This document shows positions 1 through 6,675 of a stretch of 11,107 nt of DNA, one piece after another; positions within the stretch are counted from its first letter, which is position 1; every line of letters begins with the position of its first letter. The notes beneath the pieces were generated by a model. That model had not been told where the DNA came from. It worked only from the letters and a program-made list of their open reading frames with translations, and did no database searches. Made by a program: the position numbers and the translations under genes. The stretch spans positions 1 through 11,107 of the forward strand of contig CAYLZN010000194.1 of the NCBI GenBank assembly GCA_964387935.1, given 5' to 3'. The DNA is from CAYLZN01 sp964387935 (GTDB lineage Bacteria > Acidobacteriota > Vicinamibacteria > Vicinamibacterales > JAFNAJ01).

Positions 1-859
1 CTTCCTTGATCTTGAAGACGATCTTCATCAGGTCGCTGCCGATGTCGGCGATCTTTGTGAAGATGCCGCCGGCGATGCGCAGGGCCGCGGCGCCGAGCGA
101 CTCGCCGATCGCGAAGCCGAGGAAGCACGGCCCCGCGTAGTCCCCGGGCACGAAGAGCAGGATCGCCAGCATGAACAGCAGTTCGACGCTGATGAGCATC
201 ATCCCGACGCTCATGCCCGCCTGGAGCGGGATGTCGTGCAGCGGAAACGGCTTGCCGCGCAGGCTCGCAAAGGCCGTCCGTGAGTTGGCCAGCGTGTTGA
301 TCCGGATGCCGAACCAGGCCACGCCGTAGCTGCCCGCCATCCCGATCAGACTGAACAGCAGGATGATGAAGATCTTGTGGGCCTCGAACCCGATCATCCA
401 GAAGTAGAGGACGATGATCGCGCCGATGAACAGCTCGAGCAGCAGCAGGAACTTGCCTTGCTGGAGCAGGTAGGTCTTGCACGTCTCGTAGATCAACTCC
501 GAGATCTCGAGCATCGATCGATGCACGGGCAGGCCCTTGACCCGCCGGTAGGTGACGAGGCCGAACAGCAGCCCCAGCACGCACACCACGAGCCCCGACA
601 AGAGCAGCTGGTGTCCGTTCAGGCCGAGGAAGTCCCCCTGGGCCAGATCCGGGAGCTTGAGGTTCACTTCGCCGCCGGGCGTATGCCCGGTCGCCTCGTG
701 AGTCGTCGCCGGCTCGTGAGGCTGCGCCAGCGCGGCCGACACGGTACCCGACCCCGTGAACAGCAGCAGCGCGGTTGCGAGGCCCAGGACCCGCCTCGAG
801 GCGCGGCGTCGAACGCCGCAGGACATGGCCCACCCAGGGTGCTTCAGCGGTGTTTCCAT
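1..859 (-). CDS. hppA: Membrane-bound ion-translocating pyrophosphatase, N-terminal part (partial)
   Basis: This family hydrolyses pyrophosphate and pumps H+ and/or Na+ across the inner membrane. Only the first 286 residues are visible; the gene runs off the left edge. The diagnostic stretch is GGIFTKIADIGSDLMK near residues 264-279, matching the conserved GGGIFTKAADVGADLVGK region just before the catalytic DD...NPxxIAD segment, which lies outside the window. An earlier RINTLANSRTA segment (about 186-196) is also typical. Hydrophobic segments lie near 84-103, 137-156, 163-183 and 215-237. Residues 12-46 look like a signal peptide (arginine-rich, then a hydrophobic core, then SAALAQ). I chose the ATG at 859 because GAGG sits 8 bases upstream; a second in-frame ATG at 826 has weaker support. 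Family assignment is firm. Ion specificity and K+ dependence cannot be judged because the deciding residues are outside the window. Confidence 0.93.
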   Translation of the reverse strand, partial: METPLKHPGWAMSCGVRRRASRRVLGLATALLLFTGSGTVSAALAQPHEPATTHEATGHTPGGEVNLKLPDLAQGDFLGLNGHQLLLSGLVVCVLGLLFGLVTYRRVKGLPVHRSMLEISELIYETCKTYLLQQGKFLLLLELFIGAIIVLYFWMIGFEAHKIFIILLFSLIGMAGSYGVAWFGIRINTLANSRTAFASLRGKPFPLHDIPLQAGMSVGMMLISVELLFMLAILLFVPGDYAGPCFLGFAIGESLGAAALRIAGGIFTKIADIGSDLMKIVFKIKE

Positions 860-867
860 ATGTACAG

Positions 868-871
868 CCTC
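868..871 (-). promoter_or_regulatory. Ribosome binding site for hppA
   Basis: GAGG on the minus strand lies 8 bases before the ATG at 859. It favours this start over the in-frame ATG at 826, which is preceded only by a looser GGGTGGG. Confidence 0.55.
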
Positions 872-925
872 GGAAGAATGCGATGAACGAACGCACGATC
901 GGGGGCGTGCGCGAAAAGGCGCGTG

Positions 926-955
926 ATCGTACCCACCGCACGAAAAGTCTGTCAA
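926..955 (-). promoter_or_regulatory. Probable hppA promoter (sigma-70 type)
   Basis: Reading the minus strand, a perfect -35 hexamer TTGACA (950-955) is followed after 18 bases by TACGAT (926-931), which matches the -10 consensus at 4 of 6 positions. Transcription would begin near 919, giving a leader of about 60 bases before the ATG at 859. The leader contains a 6-bp inverted repeat (892-897 with 906-911). The promoter suggests hppA is transcribed separately from the upstream DUF502 gene, although read-through is possible. The assignment rests on consensus only. Confidence 0.6.
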
Positions 956-976
956 GCTGCGACAGCATGCGGGTGC

Positions 977-995
977 GGTCGGGTGTGGGCCGACC
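977..995 (-). terminator. Weak hairpin after the DUF502 gene
   Basis: A perfect 6-bp inverted repeat (GGTCGG/CCGACC, loop of 7) lies 16 bases after the DUF502 stop codon and upstream of the hppA promoter. No T-run follows, so it is not a standard intrinsic terminator. It may attenuate or protect the 3' end of the operon transcript. The rest of the 860-1010 gap holds only the hppA promoter and leader. Confidence 0.25.
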
Positions 996-1010
996 CCGCG
1001 CCTCGGGCGG

Positions 1011-1655
1011 TCATCTCACAGGCGGTGGAGAGGTCCCAAGGCCGCGGGCCGCGGGCTGCCGGGCCGTCTGAGCCAGGGCCACGAGGCCTTCGAGCGCCAT
1101 GCCGCCGGTCAGGAAGATGCGAATGCCCTGCTCGACCGTGAGGTCGGGGTAGAACACCCGATCGGCCGGGAACACCAGCACGTCACCCAGGTAGAGGTGA
1201 TTGGTCGGCACGTAGACCGCCACGAGCGGCTCGGGCCCCCGGCCCCGGTCCAGCCTGAACTCCCTCGTCAGAAAACCGAGCAGCATGCGGCCGCTCGCGT
1301 CCTCGACCAGCACGACCCGCTTGAACCCCGATTCGTTGTCCGGCGAGAACGCCGCCACGAGCTGCTTGACGGGGCCGTAGATCGTCCCGAACACCGGCAC
1401 GCGCGCGAGGTACTGGTCCGCCCGCTGCAGCGCCCGCTTGCCGAGGACGTTGTTGGCCAGCGACCCGACGACGAGGATCCCGGCCGCCGTCGCGAGGATG
1501 CCCAGGCCCGGCACCTCACGCCCGAGCCACCGGGCGAAGGACGGCCCGAGCAGGCCGTCCACGACCTGGAAGATCCACACGAGGGCCGCCACGCTCACGA
1601 CGAGCGGCACCATCACGAAAAACCCGGTCACGAAGCTTCGGCGAAGCCACTGCAT
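1011..1655 (-). CDS. DUF502 family inner-membrane protein
   Basis: This 214-residue membrane protein of unknown function belongs to the DUF502 family. Two hydrophobic segments near residues 8-32 and 50-72 are followed by a soluble domain. Family hallmarks visible are the LRRSFVTGFFVMVPL start, the VPVFGTIYGPVKQLV segment (about 86-100) and the VYVPTNHLYLGDVLVFP segment (about 147-163); family members usually read PTxPNPTSG around the last, so that loop is somewhat divergent here. The C-terminal 20 residues are a proline/alanine/glycine-rich tail. The ATG at 1655 lies 35 bases after the uppP stop with no clear Shine-Dalgarno and no intervening terminator, so it is probably the last gene of the sec-uppP transcript. 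No enzymatic role can be assigned. Confidence 0.85.
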   Translation of the reverse strand: MQWLRRSFVTGFFVMVPLVVSVAALVWIFQVVDGLLGPSFARWLGREVPGLGILATAAGILVVGSLANNVLGKRALQRADQYLARVPVFGTIYGPVKQLVAAFSPDNESGFKRVVLVEDASGRMLLGFLTREFRLDRGRGPEPLVAVYVPTNHLYLGDVLVFPADRVFYPDLTVEQGIRIFLTGGMALEGLVALAQTARQPAARGLGTSPPPVR

Positions 1656-1690
1656 GGGTGGAAACGTGCGCGAGGCCGGACGCCCCCGGG

Positions 1691-2494
1691 CTATCTCGCC
1701 TGGAGCCAGACGATCACCACCACGGCCAGCGCCAGACGATAGTAGGCGAAGACGTCGAGTCGGTGCGACGCGAGGTAGCGCAGGAAGTACGTGATGGTCA
1801 GATACCCCACGACGGCGGAGCTCACCATCCCCACCGCGAAGAGCGAGGCCGCATCACCGCTCAGGCCGACCTCCAGGAGGTCCTTCCCTTCCTTGACGGC
1901 CGCCGCCAGGACGGCGGGCACGCCCATCAGGAACGAGAACCGCGCGGCGACCTCGCGACGCAGCCCCTTCGCCATGCCGGCGGTGATCGTGAACCCGGAC
2001 CGTGACACGCCGGGAATGAGCGCGGTCGCCTGCGCCACACCGAGCGCCAGTGCGTCGCCGTATCCGATCGACGCCTCGTGGCGCGTCCGGGGACCGAGCC
2101 GTTCCACGAGGAGGAGGCCGAACGCCCCGAGGATCAGCGCGACGACGCAGACCATGGGCGTGCGGAGGTGGGCCTCGATGTAGTCGGCGGCCGTCAGGCC
2201 GACGAACACGACGGGCAACGTGCCGACGAGCACGAGCCGGTTGCGCCGCGCGCCCTCGTCAGCGCCGAGCGGCCGCCCCACGGCCGCCGCCATCCCGACC
2301 AGGTCGTGCCGGAAATAGGCGATGACGGCCAGCAGCGTGCCGACGTGGCAGGCCACGTCGAAGGCCAGGCCCAGCGCGTCCGCATCCCATCCGAGCAGCG
2401 TGCGGCCGAGAATCAGGTGGGCCGAACTCGAAATCGGCAGGAACTCCGTCAGCCCCTGGATGACGCCGAGCAGCGCGGCGTAGAACAGCGTCAC
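1691..2494 (-). CDS. uppP: Undecaprenyl-diphosphatase (BacA/UppP type)
   Basis: This integral membrane enzyme dephosphorylates undecaprenyl diphosphate, recycling the lipid carrier for peptidoglycan and surface polysaccharide; overproduction in known members gives bacitracin resistance. The 267-residue length is normal for the family. Both signature regions are present: QGLTEFLPISSSAH (residues 13-26, the [E/Q]xxxE motif with Q13 and E17) and PGVSRSG (161-167). The rest is mostly hydrophobic segments. The start is GTG at 2494, overlapping the secF stop in a GTGA junction, which implies translational coupling. Finding uppP coupled directly behind secF is less usual than the tgt-yajC-secDF order itself, and ties lipid II carrier recycling to the secretion operon. 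Confidence 0.96.
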   Translation of the reverse strand: MTLFYAALLGVIQGLTEFLPISSSAHLILGRTLLGWDADALGLAFDVACHVGTLLAVIAYFRHDLVGMAAAVGRPLGADEGARRNRLVLVGTLPVVFVGLTAADYIEAHLRTPMVCVVALILGAFGLLLVERLGPRTRHEASIGYGDALALGVAQATALIPGVSRSGFTITAGMAKGLRREVAARFSFLMGVPAVLAAAVKEGKDLLEVGLSGDAASLFAVGMVSSAVVGYLTITYFLRYLASHRLDVFAYYRLALAVVVIVWLQAR

Positions 2495-3480
2495 GAAGCT
2501 CTGGCCTTGCGGACCTTCTTCTTCGCGCTCACCGCGCCCGTCTCGGGGTCGGCCGGCGCCGCGGCCGCACGCGCGGCCGCCCGTCGCTTGCTGAGGATGA
2601 TGGCGATCGCCGCGGCGATGAACACGGTCGAGTAGGTGCCGCTGACGATCCCCACGAGCATCGTGAACGCAAAGGCGTGAAGGACCTCGCCGCCGAAGAG
2701 GTAGAGCGCCAGCACGGCAAGGAACGTCGTCCCGGCCGTGATGATCGTGCGACCCAGGGTCTGGTTCACGCTCAGGTTCACGACGTGTTCGAGCGAGTCC
2801 CGCCGCATGGAGCGCAGGTTTTCGCGCACGCGATCGAAGATGACGATGGTGTCGTTCACCGAATAGCCGGTGATGGTCAGGATGGCCGCCACGACGTTGA
2901 GCGACAGCTCGTAGCCGAAGAAGGCCAGGAACGCGAGCACGACGAGGATGTCGTGGAACGTGGCAACGATGGCGCCGGCGGCGAACGACGGCCGGAACCG
3001 CAGGGCGATGTAGATGGTGATGCCGATGATCGACGCGATCGTCGCGTACAGGCCCTTGCGCTGCAGCTCCGCGCCGATGACCGGGCCGACGACCTCCGTC
3101 GAGAGGATCTCGAATTTGCCGAGGTTCGCCTTCTCCACGAGCTCGACGACCTGCCGCGCGCCCTGCTCGAGCGCGAAGCCCTGCTCGGTGCCCCCCATCA
3201 TGGGCAGGCGCACGAGGATCTCGTTGTCACCGCGGTCCCCATAGCTCTGAACCACCTTGTCCCCGGGGATCGACGCGATCGCGTTGCGGACGGCGTCCTC
3301 GGTCACTGGCTGGTCGAACTTGAGGACCACGATCGTGCCGCCCGAGAAATCGACGCCGAGCGGCAGGCCGCCCCGCGACCACATGAGCACGAGCCCCGCG
3401 AGGATGACGAGCGCCGACAGCGCCAGCGCGTGCCAGCGCCACTTGATGAAGTCGTAGTGGGTGTCCCTGAAGATCTGCAT
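2491..3480 (-). CDS. secF: Sec translocon accessory subunit SecF
   Basis: SecF pairs with SecD and SecYEG in the inner membrane and uses the ion gradient to pull exported proteins out on the periplasmic side. The 329-residue protein shows a first membrane segment (about 18-34), LGVDFSGG (41-48), a periplasmic P4 domain (about 50-140), then five membrane segments. The conserved GYSVNDTIVIFDRVREN lies at 205-221, with the Asp of VND expected to be part of the ion path. SVNQTLGRTIITAGTT follows at 237-252. After the last membrane segment there is a cytoplasmic tail rich in Ala, Lys and Arg (about 298-329, ending AKKKVRKARAS). The ATG at 3480 follows the secD stop by 24 bases, with a GGCGGG-type ribosome binding site. 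Confidence 0.97.
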   Translation of the reverse strand: MQIFRDTHYDFIKWRWHALALSALVILAGLVLMWSRGGLPLGVDFSGGTIVVLKFDQPVTEDAVRNAIASIPGDKVVQSYGDRGDNEILVRLPMMGGTEQGFALEQGARQVVELVEKANLGKFEILSTEVVGPVIGAELQRKGLYATIASIIGITIYIALRFRPSFAAGAIVATFHDILVVLAFLAFFGYELSLNVVAAILTITGYSVNDTIVIFDRVRENLRSMRRDSLEHVVNLSVNQTLGRTIITAGTTFLAVLALYLFGGEVLHAFAFTMLVGIVSGTYSTVFIAAAIAIILSKRRAAARAAAAPADPETGAVSAKKKVRKARAS

Positions 3481-3504
3481 GGTCCCGCCTGGAATCCTGG
3501 CGCC

Positions 3505-5073
3505 CTAGATGCTGAGCGTCGCCGTCTGCTTCCGGCTCAGGTAGAGTTCGAAGAGCGTCCTCGAGACGAAGACGGCCGTGAACACGTTGGAGAGCAGGCC
3601 GAAGAACAGGGTCGTCGCGAACCCGCGAATCGGCCCCGTGCCGAACTGGAACAGGAAGCCCGCCGCGATGAGCGAGGCGATGTGCGTGTCCAGAATGGTG
3701 AGGAACACACGGTCGAATCCGGCCGACACGGCCTGCTTGACGCTCCTGCCGGCCGCGAGTTCCTCCTTGATGCGCTCGAAGATCAGCACGTTCGAATCAA
3801 CGCCCATGCCGATCGTGAGAATGAACCCCGCAATGCCCGGCAGCGTCATCGTCGCGCCGACGTAGGCCATGAAGCCGAGAAGGATGACGAGGTTCATGGC
3901 AACCGCCAGGATCGCGTTGATGCCGGCCAGCTTGTAGTAGAAGAGCATGAACAGACCGACCAGCCCGAGGCCCGTCGCCGAGGCGAGGACGCCCGCGCGC
4001 ACCGAATCGGCGCCGAGTGTGGGCCCGACGGTGCGTTCCTCGAGGTAGGTGAGCGACGCGGGCAGGGCGCCCGACCGGAGAACGAGACCGAGATCCTGCG
4101 CTTCCTCCTGGGTGAAATTCCCCGTGATGCGCCCCTCGTCGGTGATGCGGGACTCGATCCGCGGCGCCGACTGCACGCGCCCGTCGAGGACGATGGCCAA
4201 CTGCCGCCCGATGTTCTCGCTCGTGATGCGGCCGAACTTGGCGGCCCCGTCCTGGTTGAGGGAGAAGCCGACCGCCGGTCGGTTGTTCTCGTCGAGGGTC
4301 GGCCGCGCGTTGCGCAGGTCCCGGCCGGTCACGGCCGCCACCTTGCGCACGAGGTAGTAGACGGTGCCACCGGTCTGGCCGGTGATGCCGGTGTCGTCGA
4401 CGCCGGAGACGACGTCCATGTCCGCGGGGACCACGCCATTCCGGGATTGCAGCAGCGCCTCGCGAGTGGGCGCCGGACCGTCCTCCACCAGCTTGAGCTC
4501 GAGGAGCGCCGTCGAGCGGATGATCTCCTTGGCGCGCGCCACATCGCTCACACCAGGCAACTGCACCAGGATCTCCTGGCCACCGGTCCCGTGAGGCGCC
4601 ACGATGGGTTCCGCCACGCCGAGTTCGTTCACGCGGCGCTCGATGGTCTGTAGCGCCTGGCGCACGGCCTCGTCGCGGAGCGTGACGACCATGTTCGGCT
4701 TCATCTCGAAACGATAGGCCCCGCCGGCCCCCGACTGACGATTGAACAGGGTCCCGGTCTGCTCGTCAGCGATCCGGCGGAACTCGCCGTCCTGCCCGCC
4801 GGGCACCCCGTCCACGCGAAACGAGGTCGGCGTGTCGGCTTCGATGGCCGCGACCGCGATGTTCGCCCGGCCGAGCTCCTCGCGCAGCCGCTCGGAGGTG
4901 ACCTGGGTTTCGAGCTTCAGGGCGTCCTCGGTCTGCACGCGCATCACGAGGTGCACGCCGCCCTTGAGGTCGAGGCCGAGCCGCACCCTCTCGCGCGGCG
5001 GATAGAACGCCAGCACGGACAACCCCAGCACGGCCAGGATGGCAATGACCTTCCAGCGCAGGTTCTTGTTCAT
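3505..5073 (-). CDS. secD: Sec translocon accessory subunit SecD
   Basis: SecD is the partner of SecF in the SecDF-YajC complex. From the ATG at 5073 it has 522 residues: an N-terminal membrane segment (about 8-24), LGLDLKGGVHLVM (32-44), a large periplasmic region (about 45-350), and five C-terminal membrane segments. Signature segments are GMGVDSNVLIFERIKEEL (422-439), FGTGPIRGFATTL (477-489) and GLLSNVFTAVFVSR (492-505). A longer reading from TTG at 5085 is possible, but it would begin one base from the yajC stop, and the MNKNLRWK start with GGACGAG upstream is more typical. Residues 462-467 read DTHIAS where many SecDs have DANITT; the key Asp (equivalent to E. coli D519) is kept. Confidence 0.96.
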   Translation of the reverse strand: MNKNLRWKVIAILAVLGLSVLAFYPPRERVRLGLDLKGGVHLVMRVQTEDALKLETQVTSERLREELGRANIAVAAIEADTPTSFRVDGVPGGQDGEFRRIADEQTGTLFNRQSGAGGAYRFEMKPNMVVTLRDEAVRQALQTIERRVNELGVAEPIVAPHGTGGQEILVQLPGVSDVARAKEIIRSTALLELKLVEDGPAPTREALLQSRNGVVPADMDVVSGVDDTGITGQTGGTVYYLVRKVAAVTGRDLRNARPTLDENNRPAVGFSLNQDGAAKFGRITSENIGRQLAIVLDGRVQSAPRIESRITDEGRITGNFTQEEAQDLGLVLRSGALPASLTYLEERTVGPTLGADSVRAGVLASATGLGLVGLFMLFYYKLAGINAILAVAMNLVILLGFMAYVGATMTLPGIAGFILTIGMGVDSNVLIFERIKEELAAGRSVKQAVSAGFDRVFLTILDTHIASLIAAGFLFQFGTGPIRGFATTLFFGLLSNVFTAVFVSRTLFELYLSRKQTATLSI

Positions 5074-5085
5074 GATCTCGTCCAA

Positions 5086-5442
5086 CTAGGCGTTGCCACC
5101 GTCCGACACCACGGGCGCCTGGCCCTGGAGACCGGCAATGGCAGAGCGGGCAACCTCGATCCGGACCTTCTCGGCCACCTGGAGCGACACCGTCTGGTCG
5201 TTCAGCTTGGCGATGGACCCGTGGAGGCCGCCTGTCGTGACGACGCGGTCCCCGACCTTGAGGCCGGCCTGGAACGCCTCGACCTTCTGCTGCCGCCGTT
5301 TCATCGGCAGCAGGATGATGAAGTAGAAGATGGCCAGAATCAGGGCAAAGGGCAGGAACTGCACCCAGATGCTGGGCGCGCCCTCGGGCGGGGTCCCGAG
5401 GGCGATGAGGAATCCAGGGCCGGACAGGAAATCGATCGTCAT
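5086..5442 (-). CDS. yajC: Preprotein translocase subunit YajC
   Basis: YajC is the small single-span membrane partner of SecDF. This 118-residue protein has a membrane segment near 26-46 followed by MKRRQQKVEAFQ and a short cytoplasmic domain with the family signature LKVGDRVVTTGGLHGSI (61-77) and KVRIEVARSAI (92-102). The N-terminus is about 25 residues before the membrane span, as usual for the family. The ATG at 5442 overlaps the tgt stop (ATGA), so translation is probably coupled to tgt. secD follows 12 bases after its TAG stop. The tgt-yajC-secD-secF order is a widely conserved bacterial arrangement, which supports the call. Confidence 0.95.
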   Translation of the reverse strand: MTIDFLSGPGFLIALGTPPEGAPSIWVQFLPFALILAIFYFIILLPMKRRQQKVEAFQAGLKVGDRVVTTGGLHGSIAKLNDQTVSLQVAEKVRIEVARSAIAGLQGQAPVVSDGGNA

Positions 5443-6602
5443 GCGTTCAGCGTGCGGCGCGTGAAGGAGCGCAGGAACTCCTGCCTGAGCTCTTCGAACG
5501 ACCCGAACTCGATAGCGTCCCTGATCCGTCGCATCGTGTCAAGGTAAAAGTGCAGATTGTGCAACGTGTTAAGGGTCGCCGACGTCATCTCCCCCACCGT
5601 CGCGAGGTGGCGCAGATAGGCCCGTGAGAAGTGCCGGCAGGTGTAACACCCGCACGTGTCGTCGATGGGGCGATCGTCCTCCGCGAAGCGCGCGTTCCGG
5701 ATGTTGACGGGGCCCTCGCGCGTGAGCAACTGGCCGTTCCGCGCGTTCCGCGTGGGGAGCACGCAGTCGAAGAGGTCGATCCCCCTGGCGACGCATTCCA
5801 CTAAATCGTCGGGCAGACCGGATCCCATGAGATACCGGGGGCGGTTGTCGGGCAGCAGCGGCGCAACCCGCTCCACGACGTCGTAGGTCGTGGCCGGCGG
5901 CTCCCCCACCGACAGGCCGCCGATGGCGTACGCGTCGAACCCCACCATCAGCGTCCCCTCGGTGCTCGCTTCCCGCAGATGCGGAAACACGCCCCCCTGG
6001 ACGATGCCGAACTGCACCTGACCAGGGTTGGTGGGGCGGACCGTCGGCACCTCGCCGGCCTGGACCTGCTGGAACCGAAGCCGGCCGCGCTGCGCCCATC
6101 GGAGGGTTCGTTCCATCGCCAGGCGGGCCTCGGCTTCCGATGCCGAGGCGGGTGCGCACTCGTCGAAGACCATGCTGATGTCGGACCCGAGCCTGGCCTG
6201 GATGTCCGCGGCGCGTTCGGGTGTGAGCAGGTGTTCGCGCCCGTCGAGATGGGAACGGAAACGGGCGCCCTCTTCGTCGAGGCGGCGCAGGTCGCCGAGG
6301 CTGAAGACCTGGTAGCCCCCGCTGTCGGTGAGGAGGGGACGCGGCCAGCCGATGAACCGGTGCAGGCCGCCGCGCCTGGCGATGAGCTCGTCGCCAGGTC
6401 GGAGGAACAGATGATACGTGTTACCCAGGATGATTTGCGCCCCGAGGTCCTCGAGATCCCTCGCGGTGAGGGCCTTCACGGCGCCGCGTGTGCCGACCGG
6501 CATGAAGGCCGGCGTGTCCACCGGGCCGTGCGGCGTGACGAGGCGACCGCGGCGCGCCCGACCCTCGCGGTGCGTCACCGTGAAGGCGAAGGCCCCCGGC
6601 AT
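5439..6602 (-). CDS. tgt: tRNA-guanine transglycosylase (queuine synthesis)
   Basis: Tgt exchanges guanine-34 in the anticodon of GU(N) tRNAs for preQ1, the precursor of queuosine. At 387 residues it is slightly longer than typical enzymes of about 375; the extra residues lie around 172-196. Catalytic elements are TDSGGYQVFS (92-101, with Asp93 the expected substrate-recognition/acid-base residue), FGIVQGG (198-204) and GIDLFDCVLPTRNARNG (274-290), which carries the nucleophile Asp. The zinc site CxCxxC...H is intact as Cys317, Cys319, Cys322 and His348. The ATG at 6602 is the first gene of the minus-strand operon. No convincing ribosome binding site is visible upstream. queA, a frequent neighbour, is absent here. 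Confidence 0.97.
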   Translation of the reverse strand: MPGAFAFTVTHREGRARRGRLVTPHGPVDTPAFMPVGTRGAVKALTARDLEDLGAQIILGNTYHLFLRPGDELIARRGGLHRFIGWPRPLLTDSGGYQVFSLGDLRRLDEEGARFRSHLDGREHLLTPERAADIQARLGSDISMVFDECAPASASEAEARLAMERTLRWAQRGRLRFQQVQAGEVPTVRPTNPGQVQFGIVQGGVFPHLREASTEGTLMVGFDAYAIGGLSVGEPPATTYDVVERVAPLLPDNRPRYLMGSGLPDDLVECVARGIDLFDCVLPTRNARNGQLLTREGPVNIRNARFAEDDRPIDDTCGCYTCRHFSRAYLRHLATVGEMTSATLNTLHNLHFYLDTMRRIRDAIEFGSFEELRQEFLRSFTRRTLNA

Positions 6603-6675
6603 TCAGGTATACTACGGCAACTCGAACTGAACCCCCGCCACGGTTCCAGCCCCCTACTCGCAGGACGAACGCGCC
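6603..6675. promoter_or_regulatory. Divergent tgt / ddl control region
   Basis: This 73-base spacer separates two divergent transcripts and must hold their promoters unless these lie inside the genes. Near its left end a palindromic GTATAC (6607-6612) gives a -10-like TATACT on the plus strand (6608-6613) toward ddl, and TAGTAT (6609-6614) on the minus strand toward tgt. No good -35 is visible for either. If the minus-strand element is used, transcription would start at or near the tgt ATG, giving a leaderless mRNA, which fits the missing Shine-Dalgarno. The ddl leader would be about 55 bases. This is consensus reading only. Confidence 0.4.

Noticed and set aside
1040..1056. CCGCGGGCCGCGG near-palindrome close to the end of the DUF502 gene
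   Set aside because: It lies inside the coding sequence for an Ala/Arg/Gly-rich tail and is expected by chance in such GC-rich DNA.
2677..4653. A 658-codon open frame on the plus strand opposite secF and secD
   Set aside because: It is the antisense of two firmly identified genes. The predicted protein is a low-complexity Arg/Glu/Asp/His-rich run with no recognisable motif, the usual shadow of GC-rich coding sequence.
5074..5085. TTG at 5085 as the secD start
   Set aside because: It would add only four residues (MDEI) directly at the yajC stop. The ATG at 5073 has a better upstream purine stretch and gives the usual MNKNLRWK-type N-terminus.
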